A stretch of DNA of 62,474 bases, taken from Proteromonas lacertae (lineage: Eukaryota > Sar > Bigyra > Opalinata > Proteromonadidae). The stretch is from NCBI GenBank assembly GCA_002245135.1, contig NGBS01000903.1:1-62474 (forward strand). Direction: 5' to 3'. Each line of letters opens with the position of its first letter. Position 1 is the stretch's first letter. The notes below the pieces were generated by a model, which saw only the letters and a program-made list of their open reading frames with translations, had not been told where the DNA came from and ran no database searches. The translations under genes and the position numbers were made by a program. Below, piece by piece: positions 1 to 11,102 of the stretch.

Positions 1-3000
1 CAATACTTCTTTGCCAGACTTTTTGTTGACAAGCTACTAATCCTAATTCTCTGGCCCATTGCTTCTGTGTTGGTGACAAATCTTCATATAATATTATCTT
101 TCTTTCAGGAAATAAAGGATACTCTGAAAACTTGCCATTTGTATTATCTGGAGGTTCTATATCAACTTCTAAAATATAACCTCTGCTCTCTGGATCCTTC
201 CACAGCTTCTGATCTTCTACCATAAATGATCTTTTTAAATCCTCATAAGGTTTTAATTTTGTTATAACATTATCATAAATTAATTGAGGATTTGGTTCCC
301 ATTGAAAGTCTTTATAGGGTAATTTCATTGATGCCATTGTAGAAGGATATAGAGAATTATAATCTACATACATAATATATGTTTCCTTGTTTTGGTGGAT
401 GAGAAGTATGATCTGAAAAGTATGGAGGATCCATGTAATGATTTTTAGCTTCTGCTTTTCTCGTAGATCCAATCATTGAAATTCCACCAATAAGACCTTT
501 TCTCATAAAGTCATACTTGTCTTGATCTGATATTAGTTCAATATCCACTTTGGATTTTTTAAGGAATATACTCCAGGCTAAACCAGGGACATGATACATG
601 CCAGCATGGATCTAATGTAAACGTTCTAAATACAACATTCCTAAAGTGATCGAATACACTAGATAATGTAAGAACATCAATTGCTAAATAAAACATATTG
701 TAATCCATCAAGTTTTTACATTTCAATAGAGTCCAGAGAGCTTGAGATGATTCATAATCATAATCAGATATACCTTCATTCTGTTTTAATTGAGACTTAA
801 AAATCTTCTTTTCTAGGTAATTTATTAGTAAGGTATAACTTTTGAATACTATCTACGTATTCGTAGGGGAAATGACCTTTCTGTAAACCCCACTTAGCTA
901 TAAAATCATCTACTGTCCAGTTTCTCTCTTTTAAACAATCATTTATCTCTTTTGTTTGTGTTACATATTGATAAACTGGTTTAAAGAGTACTTTATGATT
1001 AGCATGTGCATCAGCTTCGACTTTCAATGACTTTACTAATGAATCTAATGATGCTGGCATAAATTGACAACTATCTATAAAGTGTAACTTCATGAACTTG
1101 ATAAGTAAAAACTTATTATCAGTTTTTAACAATACAGATAGTTTTGAATGATATTTCTTCTTTCTTGGTGTTGGTTGTTGTTGTTGTTGTTGTTCAGTTG
1201 TTGTTGAATTAGGTTGTGAAACAATAATATTTCCCATCTCTTCTTCTAATCCAATATCTTCTGCTGTTCTTGGTGATATGTAATGATCTCTACTATGTAA
1301 CATATAATACAACTCATTAAATGCTTCTTCATTTCCTGGATCATTCTCATCAACTATTTCAATTGCATTTGGTGGTATTTCTGGTAATGGTAAATCAGAA
1401 TCAGTATCTTCTTCTGTTTCTGCATCTTCTTCATCATTATCAACTGTTTTTTGCTTCTTGTTCTTGTTTCTTTTCTTCTTCAATACCTCTATTGTATTCA
1501 GCTAATCTATCAGCAATTGGTTCAGGTTCAGGTTCAGGTTCAGGTATTGGTAATTGTATAATTTCATTATCTTCATCATCATCATCATAATTATCATTTG
1601 GAATAGGAATATTATTATCATTGTACCATTTTGCTTCCATTTCTTTATCCAACTTTGATAATCCACGTATTATAAAGTTATTGTCATAGTTTTTACTGTT
1701 GTGTGCCAAACATGGTATAGGCATATGTTGTAAACTACAATGCCAATTACAGTTTTGAACATAAGGTTGCAATATACTTACCAGTAAAATGGTCATGGGT
1801 GTCTTGTTCGCCTTCTATTTCTGTCGTTTTCATTGAAGGGTGTATTGCACCACATACATTTATCGATATTTTTATGAGCTGGAATATAAGTGCTTTCATC
1901 TAATGGTTTCAATTCACCACTTTTATAATCTTCATACTTCTTCAATACATAATCTTGAATCTCAACAAACTTCTTTACTAATTGCATCTCCAAATCTTGT
2001 GGATCTTGCTGCAATTCCAGTTTTCCGAAGAATGTTTCTTCGCTGATGATTTCAGGGTACCTGGAACTTAAGTGAATGCACCAACTGCTGAGGATATGTT
2101 TTTTAAACGCTCCTTTGGCTCCAGGTATTACTTCAGAAGGATCTATTGGTACTTGTATAACTTCTGTATCCCAGTATAATACTACAGGAATCATTTGTTG
2201 GTATTTGAAATTATGAAACTTGATGAAAGTATCTGGAGGTGGAAATTGACGAATGATTCCTTTTTGTAATTGGCAATTCTCTTTCTGATGTTGAATTATC
2301 ATATCAGCTGTTGATAAAGTACAGAAACAATACTGGCATCTGGTATAATAATTATGACACCTTTTACCAGAAGGTGATAGGAAGGCTTCTAACTTTGTTA
2401 TTACCATATAATGATCTTTGTATATTAACAGGTTCACATGAGGCCAGTGTTTTCTTTTATCTATGTTGGTAACGTATAAAGGTATTGGTTCATTCTGGTC
2501 AATTGTAAATATATTGATAGTAATATGATTCAGCTGTTCAAACTCATCAATTCTGTCACTATCATTAATTGCATCAACTGGAATCTTAAACTGCTTACAT
2601 CCATTAAATCTACATACTGTTTGTATTTCATTGCTCTGTTACGGTGGTCTTTGAACTCTATATAGTGTAAACCAGCTGCCACGCTGAATAAAAAGCACAT
2701 ATTCTTACATTCTTCACTATATCTTACCAAATTAATAACGCACTTTCTATTGTTGAGGCTTGCTGGTAACTTTATGTTGTCATCTTCTGTAGATGATCCA
2801 GCAGCCATTGAACTTTTCATCAGTATCATCTCTACTTTCTTAATATATCTGAACTTTAGTTCAGATCTTTCAGTGTTGAAAATTGAACCTAAATCTCGAA
2901 TCATGGCATTGTTTAACTTTGAACCAATTGTACCTAACTCTTGAGAAGTTATAATTTCTGGCGCTGTTTCGAATGTTTTGTAACAACTTACTTGTGCATT

Positions 3001-3819
3001 GGCTGGTTCATCGGATCCTATATAACCTACTCTGAATCTGAAATAAACTTTTATATAAGAAAATTTCTTCTCATTTATGTAGTTACGTATGGTAACCATA
3101 AAATCACTTGATGCATTGCAGATTTGGGTAAACAAATCCTCAGGTTTCTTTCCATCTTCTTCATTTATAATCTTCTCGTAGGTACGTTCGTAGTCTCTAC
3201 TACTTCTCTCTACAAGTTGTAACAAACTTACTCTTTCAGGATGTGACATTGTTTTCAACTGCTCTGGATGATTATCAACAACATCCAGAGCAATCATTTC
3301 TTCCTGTAGCTGCCTTCTTCTTTCAACATCTGTAGTTGATTGAGGATGTATTTCAGGAATTGGTCCATCATTAATTGGTGAAAGTGTTGGTGGATCTTCA
3401 GGAGGAGGTGTATCTGGCAATAAATCATCTGGGATTTCTGCTAATCGCTGTATTTTTGGAGGTGGAGGAGGTGGTTGATCAATTACAATTGAAGATGTTG
3501 TTCTTCTTCTTGGTGTTATGAAACTAGTTCCATTAGTACTTCTAGTAGTGTTTGATTGTTGTTGTTGTTGTTGTTGTTGCTGCTGCTGCTGAGGTTGTTG
3601 TGGATGTTGATTTAATGATCCTACATAATATGGTGGAGGATAGTAATAGGATGGTGGTGGTGGGATAGCTGGAGTAAAATAAGGGTTCATCCAGGGATTA
3701 AAATAACTTTGTGGCAACATTGGAATCTGATTTGCTTGACTATTGCCTTGAATAGGTATAGAAGTACTTGGAGACTGGTAATACCATGGATTAAACCAAG
3801 GAGGATAGCTGGGATACAT
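1..3819 (-). mobile_element. Polinton/Maverick-type protein-primed DNA polymerase B fossil, cut by the left edge
   Basis: Reading leftwards, the pieces follow the order of a Polinton or adintovirus-like protein-primed family B polymerase. The right part (roughly 2.5-3.8 kb) has a Pro/Gln-rich N-terminus followed by the conserved N-terminal block with KNMCFLFSVAAGLHYIE. The middle (roughly 0.8-2.4 kb) has a Cys2-His-Cys finger, the exonuclease I motif VVLYWDTEVI with its D-x-E pair, and a CxxC/HFTGKY module typical of these enzymes. The left part (roughly 0-0.6 kb) has GLIGGIS and YILEVDIE, which begin the polymerase core. The catalytic palm lies beyond the window. The copy is broken, with about four breaks. 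No integrase, capsid or terminal repeat is seen here, so the assignment rests on the polymerase alone. Age is not measurable; the conserved blocks are still easily readable, which suggests a moderately recent copy. A linear-plasmid or virophage-like relative is the alternative. Confidence 0.8.
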
Positions 3820-3900
3820 TAGAACCTATAAAACGAGAAAGATATAAATATACCCAATAAAATAACTCCAAATGTATTAATATGATTTGCTAATTGAAAT

Positions 3901-3970
3901 TCCTTGATAATCAAGGAGTTGTAATAATATAGTTAATTTTTTTTCTTTGATTATCAAAGAAATAATTAAC
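3901..3970. repeat. Two AT-rich palindromes between the polymerase and a plus-strand gene
   Basis: The first palindrome, 3901-3917, reads TCCTTGATAATCAAGGA. The second, 3945-3959, reads CTTTGATTATCAAAG and is nested in a wider imperfect inverted repeat (3932-3970) whose ends are GTTAATT and AATTAAC. The two cores share the pattern yTTGATwATCAAr. They sit in the 195 bp between divergent starts (3819 leftward, 4015 rightward). That suggests an operator or promoter element, or an element-specific signal, but no function is shown. Confidence 0.6.
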
Positions 3971-4014
3971 TTTACTTTTAATTTATTGTTTTTTTGATTT
4001 TTTACTATATTAAA

Positions 4015-4428
4015 ATGCGTCATTTTGTTTATCAGAGAGATATAACAATGGTTCAAGAAGAAATACCATTTTGGATCAAAGTTTTTAATAGCATTAGAGA
4101 ATTAGCATTAAATGGATATACAGAAGTTCATTTCTTATATTATTTAGAAGAGAGCATAGCTAATCTAGCAAAGTTAAAAGCTATACTAGACAAAGTTAAG
4201 CATTATTATACTAATCAGTATGCAACGAAAAAAAGATTGGAAATTATCACATATTTAGATAATATTAGAAAAGATGGTAATAGATTTAAGAAAGAATTAA
4301 TTGAGAATAATCAATTATTTATTGATAACAAATTAGATTACGCAGTTAATGGATTACTATCTTTATTATGTGATGCTTTAGCAGCTAGAGTGAAAATGGA
4401 TGCAGATATCAAAAAAAGAAGTAAGTAA
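4015..4428 (+). CDS. Unknown small helical protein, 137 aa
   Basis: I do not recognise this protein. The start is set at the ATG at 4015, because the frame upstream has no good ATG. The product is predicted to be almost entirely helical, Lys/Ile/Leu/Asn-rich, with no signal peptide or cysteine pattern. A consensus-like donor GTAAGT at the very end, with TACTAATACAG downstream, would splice to an equally short tail, so the last residues are uncertain. The gene lies between the polymerase fossil and a foldback repeat and diverges from the polymerase. It could be a cargo gene of that element or a host orphan. Codon use is host-like. Confidence 0.5.
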   Translation: MRHFVYQRDITMVQEEIPFWIKVFNSIRELALNGYTEVHFLYYLEESIANLAKLKAILDKVKHYYTNQYATKKRLEIITYLDNIRKDGNRFKKELIENNQLFIDNKLDYAVNGLLSLLCDALAARVKMDADIKKRSK

Positions 4429-4547
4429 TTATGAATTTATCTAATTATGATTAAATAATTATATATTTTAAATACTAATACAGAGATTAATTAAAATAAA
4501 AAGAAGACTGTGTGTTTTTAAGGGTTTATTTAAAATAACATAAAAAA

Positions 4548-4673
4548 TCCATAACCGATTCTTCTTACCCTTTCTTTTTTTCACTTCCTTACTTAGGGAA
4601 AGTGAAGTCGATCACTTTTCTCTAGGTAAATAAGTGAAAAAAGAAAGGGAAAGTAAAATCGATTATGAAATCC
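4548..4673. repeat. Foldback (large inverted repeat) with about 57-nt arms
   Basis: The arms 4548-4604 and 4613-4673 are imperfect reverse complements separated by an 8-nt loop. Shared blocks include CCCTTTCTTTTTT, CACTT..TTAC.TAG and CGATT near the outer ends. Similarity is roughly 80% by eye. This is large enough to form a stable hairpin and resembles a MITE or foldback unit. It contains no coding sequence. Confidence 0.7.
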
Positions 4674-4805
4674 GCATTTCAAAAACTAAATGAGTAAAAG
4701 AAAAGGGAAAGTGAAAACAAGGGAAAGTGAAAACGAGTCTTAGGTGGTGTATATGGCCTTCCTAAGGTTTATATCAGTCTCTATAACATAATTGAACAAA
4801 TGTTT

Positions 4806-4905
4806 ACAACGGACGGCAGTTACACCGTCAGTTACACGTCAGTTATGTAACTGACATGTAACGGATTCATAACGACCGTTAAAACCGTTGTACAAATGAA
4901 CGGTT
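4806..4905. repeat. Cluster of short hairpins and GTCAGTTA repeats
   Basis: GTCAGTTA occurs in direct orientation and pairs with TAACTGAC a few bases downstream (GTCAGTTA-TG-TAACTGAC). The outer block ACAACGG (about 4806) is matched by CCGTTGT (about 4885), and AACG/CGTT words alternate in between. The GC-richer composition contrasts with the surrounding genome. It could be a terminal or subterminal piece of a transposable element. Confidence 0.5.
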
Positions 4906-4954
4906 ATTGAATAAAATGAAAAATAAGAAAAATGAAACGAATATATGAATTTTA

Positions 4955-4996
4955 GCCTCGGGTCCAGCGTCAAGCCTCGTGGTCTAGCGTCAAGCC
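4955..4996. repeat. Tandem duplicate of a 20-mer
   Basis: GCCTCGGGTCCAGCGTCAA is followed directly by GCCTCGTGGTCTAGCGTCAA and then GCC. The two copies differ by a few bases. The unit is much richer in GC than its surroundings and has no coding role that I can see. Confidence 0.6.
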
Positions 4997-5488
4997 ATTT
5001 TGGGTCTGTAGCCCTTAATATATATTATTATAACGACACTTCTTTTAATCTCTTTATAGTGATCGTACATTTCCTAAAAAATATTGCAAATAAAATACAG
5101 CTAAATATCGAATGATCAACAGAATAAAAACGAAAATAATAATATAACCGAAAATTATTGAATTACATGTAAATTACATAATCGTACAAATGTAATTGTT
5201 CAAATCAAAGCTGTTTATAGCATGAAAAATTTGAATTGTTTGTGTTATTTTATGGTATAAAATTATTAATTTTATTTGGTAGGAATTGCCTGATTATAAA
5301 ATTACAGATGGTCTTCATAAGTATAAATGCAATAATGAAATAAATTAGAATATGCATTGTATAGAAATAATTATTTAATTTTGTCAATGAATATTGTTCG
5401 TGAAATTATTCATGTTTCACTTAAAAACTATAAAAAAAACAACCAAAATAGCAAATAGCAAAATCAATTCCATATAAAAGTATAAAAA

Positions 5489-7768
5489 TTACATATTCAA
5501 TATTTCATTTAATTCATTTTTATATTCATCACTTACACAACTACTTACTTCTTCAAATATAGATTTTATCAATTCAAAATTATCGTTACTAGTCGACAAA
5601 ATATTTTTCTTATAAAGATTAGAAAACATCTTCACAGAATAATTCAAAAATGTTGATTTACTTTTCTTGTTTTTATACTTTTGTATCTTTTGAATTAGTA
5701 TATTAATATCTTCACTTCCAAGAGATATAGATGAATAATTCTTATCACATATTTGATTAATCAATTCACATACTTTTTCACTATAAAAATCTGAACTTGT
5801 TGATATTAAATATATTAATCTTGAAATAACAGTGGGAGTTGTAATAATTGGAATTGATTCTTTATCTTCATTTGCACAATATAAAAATGTAGTGATTATT
5901 GTTTCAAATATTTCAGTTTTACTATTATCACTTTTAAGTAATATTTCTATATAAATATCTAATCCTTTGTTCTTCCTAAATTCAATTTGATTCAATACAT
6001 TCTGATAGCAACAATTTCTCAGTGTTTTCAAATAAGTACATAAATATTTCTTTATATTATAATTCTGTATTATTGTAATAATCATTGGAATAGCACCAGC
6101 TTCACGAAAATCATCTTGATTCTCTTTAATCCTTCTAATTAAATAAGATAAAACGGCACAAGCTCTTGCAGATATATCTTCATTATCATGCGATAAGAAT
6201 TTCAATAGATTTGATATTAATCCAAATTGTCCAAGTAAAGCACATGATTTTTGATCAGAATTTGTTACATTTAATAAACATCCCAAACATCTTAATAATA
6301 TTTTATTAAACCTTTTATCTCGTGATGGACAAGATGACAAATATTTCAATACAACAGGCAAACTATCTTCTTCACGAATAGGATTAACTTCTTCAGTTGT
6401 ATCTGTTGCAATATTCATTAATATTCCTAATAAATACTCAACGAATTTATAATTCTTTGGTTTGATAAAATGAGAAGATAACATTGATGTTTGTGTTGAT
6501 ATATTTAAAAATGATAATATTTTTGTTATTAAAGTTACACCTTTCATTTTTACTAAAACGGATCTATTTTCGCTATTATTGGATATCTTTTCACATATAA
6601 ATGCTGCTGCTTGTTCTTTAATAATATGATTAGGCCATTTTAAGAATGAAATTGATAATTCAAAGTTAGATTTCACTACAAATGAATATATATAAGCATT
6701 AAACCAACTTCTACCGAATTTATCAATAGTATCTGAGGTAGTAATAGATGACTTTAAAAACATTGAAGATTCTGCTGATAATAATGGTGGTACTCTTTTG
6801 TATTCATTATTATTACTACCTGATAGTGTTGAATTAGGTGATTTTAATGGTTTATCTACATATAAACTCCATAATATTTTATCAGCTTCTTCTGATGTAA
6901 GTATTCTATACCATTCATGATTTACGACAGATAATTGGCAGATTGATTTGGGTGGTAAATAAGAAGCAATTTTTATACGAATTGTTGCTTGAAATATATC
7001 GATTGGATTGACAATGTTGTATTTATTATAACAATTTTGACAAACTCTCTGAAGATTCAAGTTGTAATTATTGTTTTTATTAATGCTAATGCTGTTATTA
7101 ATGATATTTGTAGAAGATGATTTTTTATCAATTTTGAGTGTTGATTCTATTGTGTTGTTACTTGAATTCGTATTATATCCAAGTATTTCTAATTTATGTC
7201 TCCATCTTGTACAATCATTGCAGAATACCTCACCACATCCTCTACAATGGTGTTTACGGTTTAATAATGTGAATTCTGCATTACAACTTGAACATTTAGA
7301 GAATAAACTATCTCTTAACCAAAATTGAGAAGGTAAAGGTCGACTAATTCTGAAAGGAAAATGATCAGTAGAGTCAGAATTACGCAATGATGCAGCTTCT
7401 AATGGATAAAGTGTATGACGCTATATAGAATAGAAAAAAAGTCAATCTAAATACTTCTAAAAGGAAATAATCATTCTCAACATAATCCATATCACATAAC
7501 TGCATATGAGAACTACTTTTTGATCCTCTACTCTTCAGATAGCATCTATCACAAATACGGACTGGACTTTCATATCCTAAATTTGGAATTGGAGAGTAAT
7601 TAGAGCAACAATTATTGCAGAATATCTAATTAAATAATATCGAAAGAATACTTCACCACAGTTCCTACAATGGTGTCTTCTTAAAATTAATCCAAACTCT
7701 TTGTGACATATAGAGCATTGATTACATTCATCATCACAAATCCAAATTGGCTGATCTCCATTATTCAT
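5489..7768 (-). CDS. Double FYVE zinc finger, F-box-like and armadillo-repeat protein, 739 aa
   Basis: The coding sequence is complement(5489..7420, 7455..7625, 7652..7768), with introns of 34 and 26 nt. Removing them joins a first FYVE finger (residues about 9-67: LRRHHCRNCGE, then VRICDRCY) to a second (about 128-225: WLRD, NRKHHCRGCG, RVCQNCY) that carries a low-complexity insert. FYVE fingers bind phosphatidylinositol 3-phosphate on endosomes. The basic RKHHCRGCG-type patches seen here are the lipid-binding signature. An F-box-like helix bundle follows (about 233-282: IRIKIASYLPP...SVVNHEWYRIL). Armadillo/HEAT-like repeats (about 420-670) include an LRCLGCLLNVTNS repeat and RACAVLSYLIRR. 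A role as an endosomal adaptor, possibly in ubiquitination, is inference. The tandem FYVE arrangement is unusual. The gene diverges from the LRR gene 74 bp away. Confidence 0.85.
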
Positions 7769-7842
7769 TTCTTTTTAAAAACACAATTTTCGATTTGTTT
7801 GATCAAGCCAAACTTCAAATCTTTATTTTCTTTTGAAATGTT
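7769..7842. promoter_or_regulatory. Short divergent intergenic region
   Basis: These 74 bp separate the ATG of the FYVE gene (minus) from the ATG of the LRR gene (plus). They must contain both transcription starts or be transcribed. The sequence is AT-rich and I saw no clear box. Confidence 0.35.
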
Positions 7843-8882
7843 ATGAGAGGGAATGAAAAGGTATTTATTTATGTTGTTATTAATTTTAGATTATAGATAG
7901 TAAAATTGATTTAAATAAACTCATTTTTGGTTGTGTGGGTCATATCTTTGACTTTTCAAAATTACCAAGTAAAATAGTAAATTATTTGTGTGAATGTGTT
8001 TGTTTTATTAATTATTTATCATTAGAAAGTGAATTGTTTATAAAAAATATAGAATTATCAAATGCTGAAATAAATATTAGAACCTATCGAAATGAATTAG
8101 ACTTACATACAAAGATCAGAATTAATTGTTTTCTAGATGTTTTTCTTAATATAACAAGATCAAATATATTTTATGTATTAACTGAAGAAACAACAAAAGA
8201 AAAGCTAAAATTGAATGAAGAAATGTTATTAGAGATAAGTGAAGATCATTTTAAGTACGAATATATAGATAATAAGATATTTGAGTTAAAAGAAATAGAT
8301 TTATATTACAGTGGATATCACATAGCAGATTTGTTTAAGAGTATTTTTTCAGTATAATTTTTCTTAATAATAGGATCAGTTATAAATAAACAAGTGAATA
8401 AATATTACAATGAGAATTCGTTGGAAATTAATATAAATTGGGGTAATATTGGTGATTCAGGTATAGAATATTTAAGTGATTATCTATATTCAATGTCCAA
8501 TTTACATACTATTAATCTATACATAAACAATATCAGTAGTAATGGTTTATTATATTTCTGCAAAGTACTGAAACATTTACATGAAATTAAAACTATCAAT
8601 CTTGGTGGTAATCGTATAACAGACAAAGGTGTTGTTGAATTAAGCAATAATTTGTGTTATATTACAAAACTAGAAGCATTATATTTGATGAGTATAAAAT
8701 TATTCTATTTTTTGTAAATAGAGAATCAGATTGAAGACATGGGTATAATATATATATGCGATTATCTTAGTTTATTAAATAATCTAAAGATATTATCTAT
8801 AAACCACAATTTTGTAAGTAATCGTGGATATAAGTATTTGATTGAAAAGACAGTAAAATTTTCACAACTAACTATTATATAA
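7843..8882 (+). CDS. Leucine-rich-repeat protein, ribonuclease-inhibitor type, 315 aa
   Basis: The coding sequence is join(7843..7860, 7890..8340, 8374..8691, 8722..8882). Introns are 29, 33 and 30 nt, and the first exon has only six codons. The N-terminal half looks like an F-box-style helical region (LPSKIVNYLCECVCFINYLS). The C-terminal half has LRRs of the long, GALA/RNase-inhibitor kind: LHTINLYINNISSNGLLYF, IKTINLGGNRITDKGVVEL, LEALYLMKNQIEDMG and LKILSINHNFVSNRG. Such repeats bind proteins, and no catalytic domain is visible. An F-box/LRR substrate adaptor is a fair guess but unproven. All exon joins keep frame, which supports the model. Confidence 0.75.
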
Positions 8883-9075
8883 GTTTTATAAGTATGTTTT
8901 AACATTTCTTTCAGTTGTTTAACAAGTAATTATGCTGATATTACTAAATTTCAAATACTTCGAGTTTTTTTCCGACATAAAAATAATAAAAACACTAGTT
9001 AAACTACAGATTAACAATAATAAATAAATAAGCAGATGCTCTAAATGAGATTAACCACAGTTACTAAAAAATGAT

Positions 9076-10981
9076 CTATTTCTTATAACAATAAAGTGTT
9101 TCTGGGATAACTAAAGGACTTTTAGGAAAACGCTTAGCATTCTCAACATACCATTCAGCTGCATTTCTTCTTGTAAAGTATGTTTTTTGAAAATATATCA
9201 CACATACATCTTCTTCACTATTCTCTTTCAAATTACCAACTAAATAACTTATGCCTTTCCTTAACTTCTCAGCTTTTCTAACTAAACTATCAAGAATGAA
9301 ATCATCATAATTCTAGATTATTATATATATACAATTAATATATACTCTAACTGTCAGTTTATATCTAGTTCCATCTGAATCTTCATCAAAATGAAACCAA
9401 TTAATAATCTATCAAAAAATAATAAATAAATTAAAAAGATAGATTTATACAAGAACTGGTTTTGAAGGATCTTTTGACTCTTCTATATATTTTATAACTG
9501 AATCTCTCTTTATTAATTCACTAGTTGGAGTTATTGTATGATGTAATTCATTTATAAATCTCTCTTTATTCTTTTCCCACCATTCATAAGCAGTTATTTC
9601 TGTGAATTTTTCTTTACTAAATAGAATTGATAAAGTAGCTTCTTGATTTGGATTATGTGTTAATTTACCACATAACAGCGAAACTCCATTTGTAGAACTA
9701 TATACATCTCTTTTTCTATATAATGTTTCAAATATAAAATCATTCGGATCTCTTATTTTAAACTTTCCTTTATGCTCATCTGAAGTTGAATCAAACTGAA
9801 ATGGTCGATAGATATATGCTAGTTCTGATGGATAATTTTCCAACACTTCTTTATGATCAATTATTTCTTTTTCTATATCTGCTGGAGCAAATACATTATC
9901 AGTTTTTGTTTCTTCTTCTTCTTTCTTCTCTTTATCATCTTCTGTTGGAGTTTTATCATGAACAACCGATTTTCGATGAATAGAACTCCTTCTTCTACTA
10001 ATTGAGTTTCTTTTTCCTGCTATCTATTTTTATTATTAAATAATAAACAATACAGATTTCCTAGGTGGTTTTGATGGTGGTTTGACAGTTATACTAGCTG
10101 TTGAATTTGGTGATATACTACGGTTGTTGTTGCTGTTTGTTTTTTCTTCCCAAGCTGTTATTGGTGACTATAATGATAATAATTATAACTTTAAATGTTT
10201 TTTATACTCTTGGCAAATCCGTTTTTGAAATTGATTTTCTACTAGAGTCAGCTATTATTGGACTATTCACAGTTTTAATGTTAAAAGTCAGATTCTATAA
10301 TGATAAAACAATGCAATTATACTGGAATTATTTTTTTATCATCTTTCTGAGATGCATGTGTAGTTGTTGATGGTTTATTACTCAATACACGACTCGGTAC
10401 GGTTAAAGGCTCATTTGGTATAAGAGTGGATGGTTTTCTCTATGAAAAAAGAAAATGAATAAATAAAATAATACAAAAATACTTCCTCTTGATATACTCC
10501 TTCTACTACCATTTGATGAAGACCTTGGCTATAATAATAATTAATAAAATGACTATTTAAATACAGTACTTACACGAGATGCGCTCTTTAAGAATGAAAA
10601 GCCTGTTTTCTTTTGTGCTTTTTCAGTTATTTCTAATGGATATTTTCCATATTTTCTTTTATATCTATTATGAACTTCTTCAAAATCTATTGGACAATCA
10701 GCTATTTCTCCTAATTCAAGTTCTATAATGATTATATTTCTATATTATTACCTATGTGACACAAACTAAGCAACATCTTCTCATGGTCTTTATAGCCTCT
10801 TGTTATTTGATCACTTATGATCTATATAAATAATTTATAATAATTTTATATTTACATTTATCGAATCTGGCTTATATGGCCTTCCAGATACATATTTCTT
10901 AATCTGTTTTATTTTTTTATCCCACAATAATTCAAGTTCTGATTTTTCATTATCATTATCATTATTGTCTTTTCTATTCAT
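9076..10981 (-). CDS. Unrecognised protein with a duplicated C-terminal module, 529 aa
   Basis: Ten exons are split by nine introns (10822-10855, 10723-10751, 10529-10573, 10440-10474, 10295-10322, 10168-10207, 10024-10053, 9409-9450, 9313-9345). Every join keeps frame and the summed length is a multiple of three. The N-terminal 110 residues are helical (ELELLWDKKIKQI). Residues about 115-290 are a Ser/Arg/Pro-rich disordered linker. The C-terminus carries two related 65-residue modules, about 326-391 and 447-514. They share DDFI..L.RK, a gap, G.L.....E....I.F.K..FT...A.EW...N..RF. I know no named family for them. This is the only gene here ending in TAG. Confidence 0.7.
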
Positions 10982-11102
10982 CTGAAAAAGAATTAAAAGA
11001 AATAAAGAAACAGCTATTTTTATTTTTTTTAGCTTTCGGTGTATAGAAAATATTTCGTAAACCTATTTTAAAACTGTTTTATATTTATTTAATTATTGAG
11101 TG

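Larger units (their letters stand above)
4429..5488. other. Gene-poor stretch with repeats, no gene seen
   Basis: No supported coding frame, tRNA or snRNA was seen in these 1,060 bases. The left half (4548-5000) is less AT-rich than its surroundings and holds a foldback repeat, GGGAAAGTGAAA direct repeats (about 4703-4735), a hairpin cluster and a tandem 20-mer. The right half (5030-5488) is plain AT-rich sequence leading into the 3' end of the FYVE gene. The repeats may mark the end of the neighbouring mobile element. Confidence 0.6.

Noticed and set aside
1321-2046. Short plus-strand open frames opposite the polymerase
   Set aside because: They are antisense to recognisable polymerase blocks and rich in Leu/Ser from repeats.
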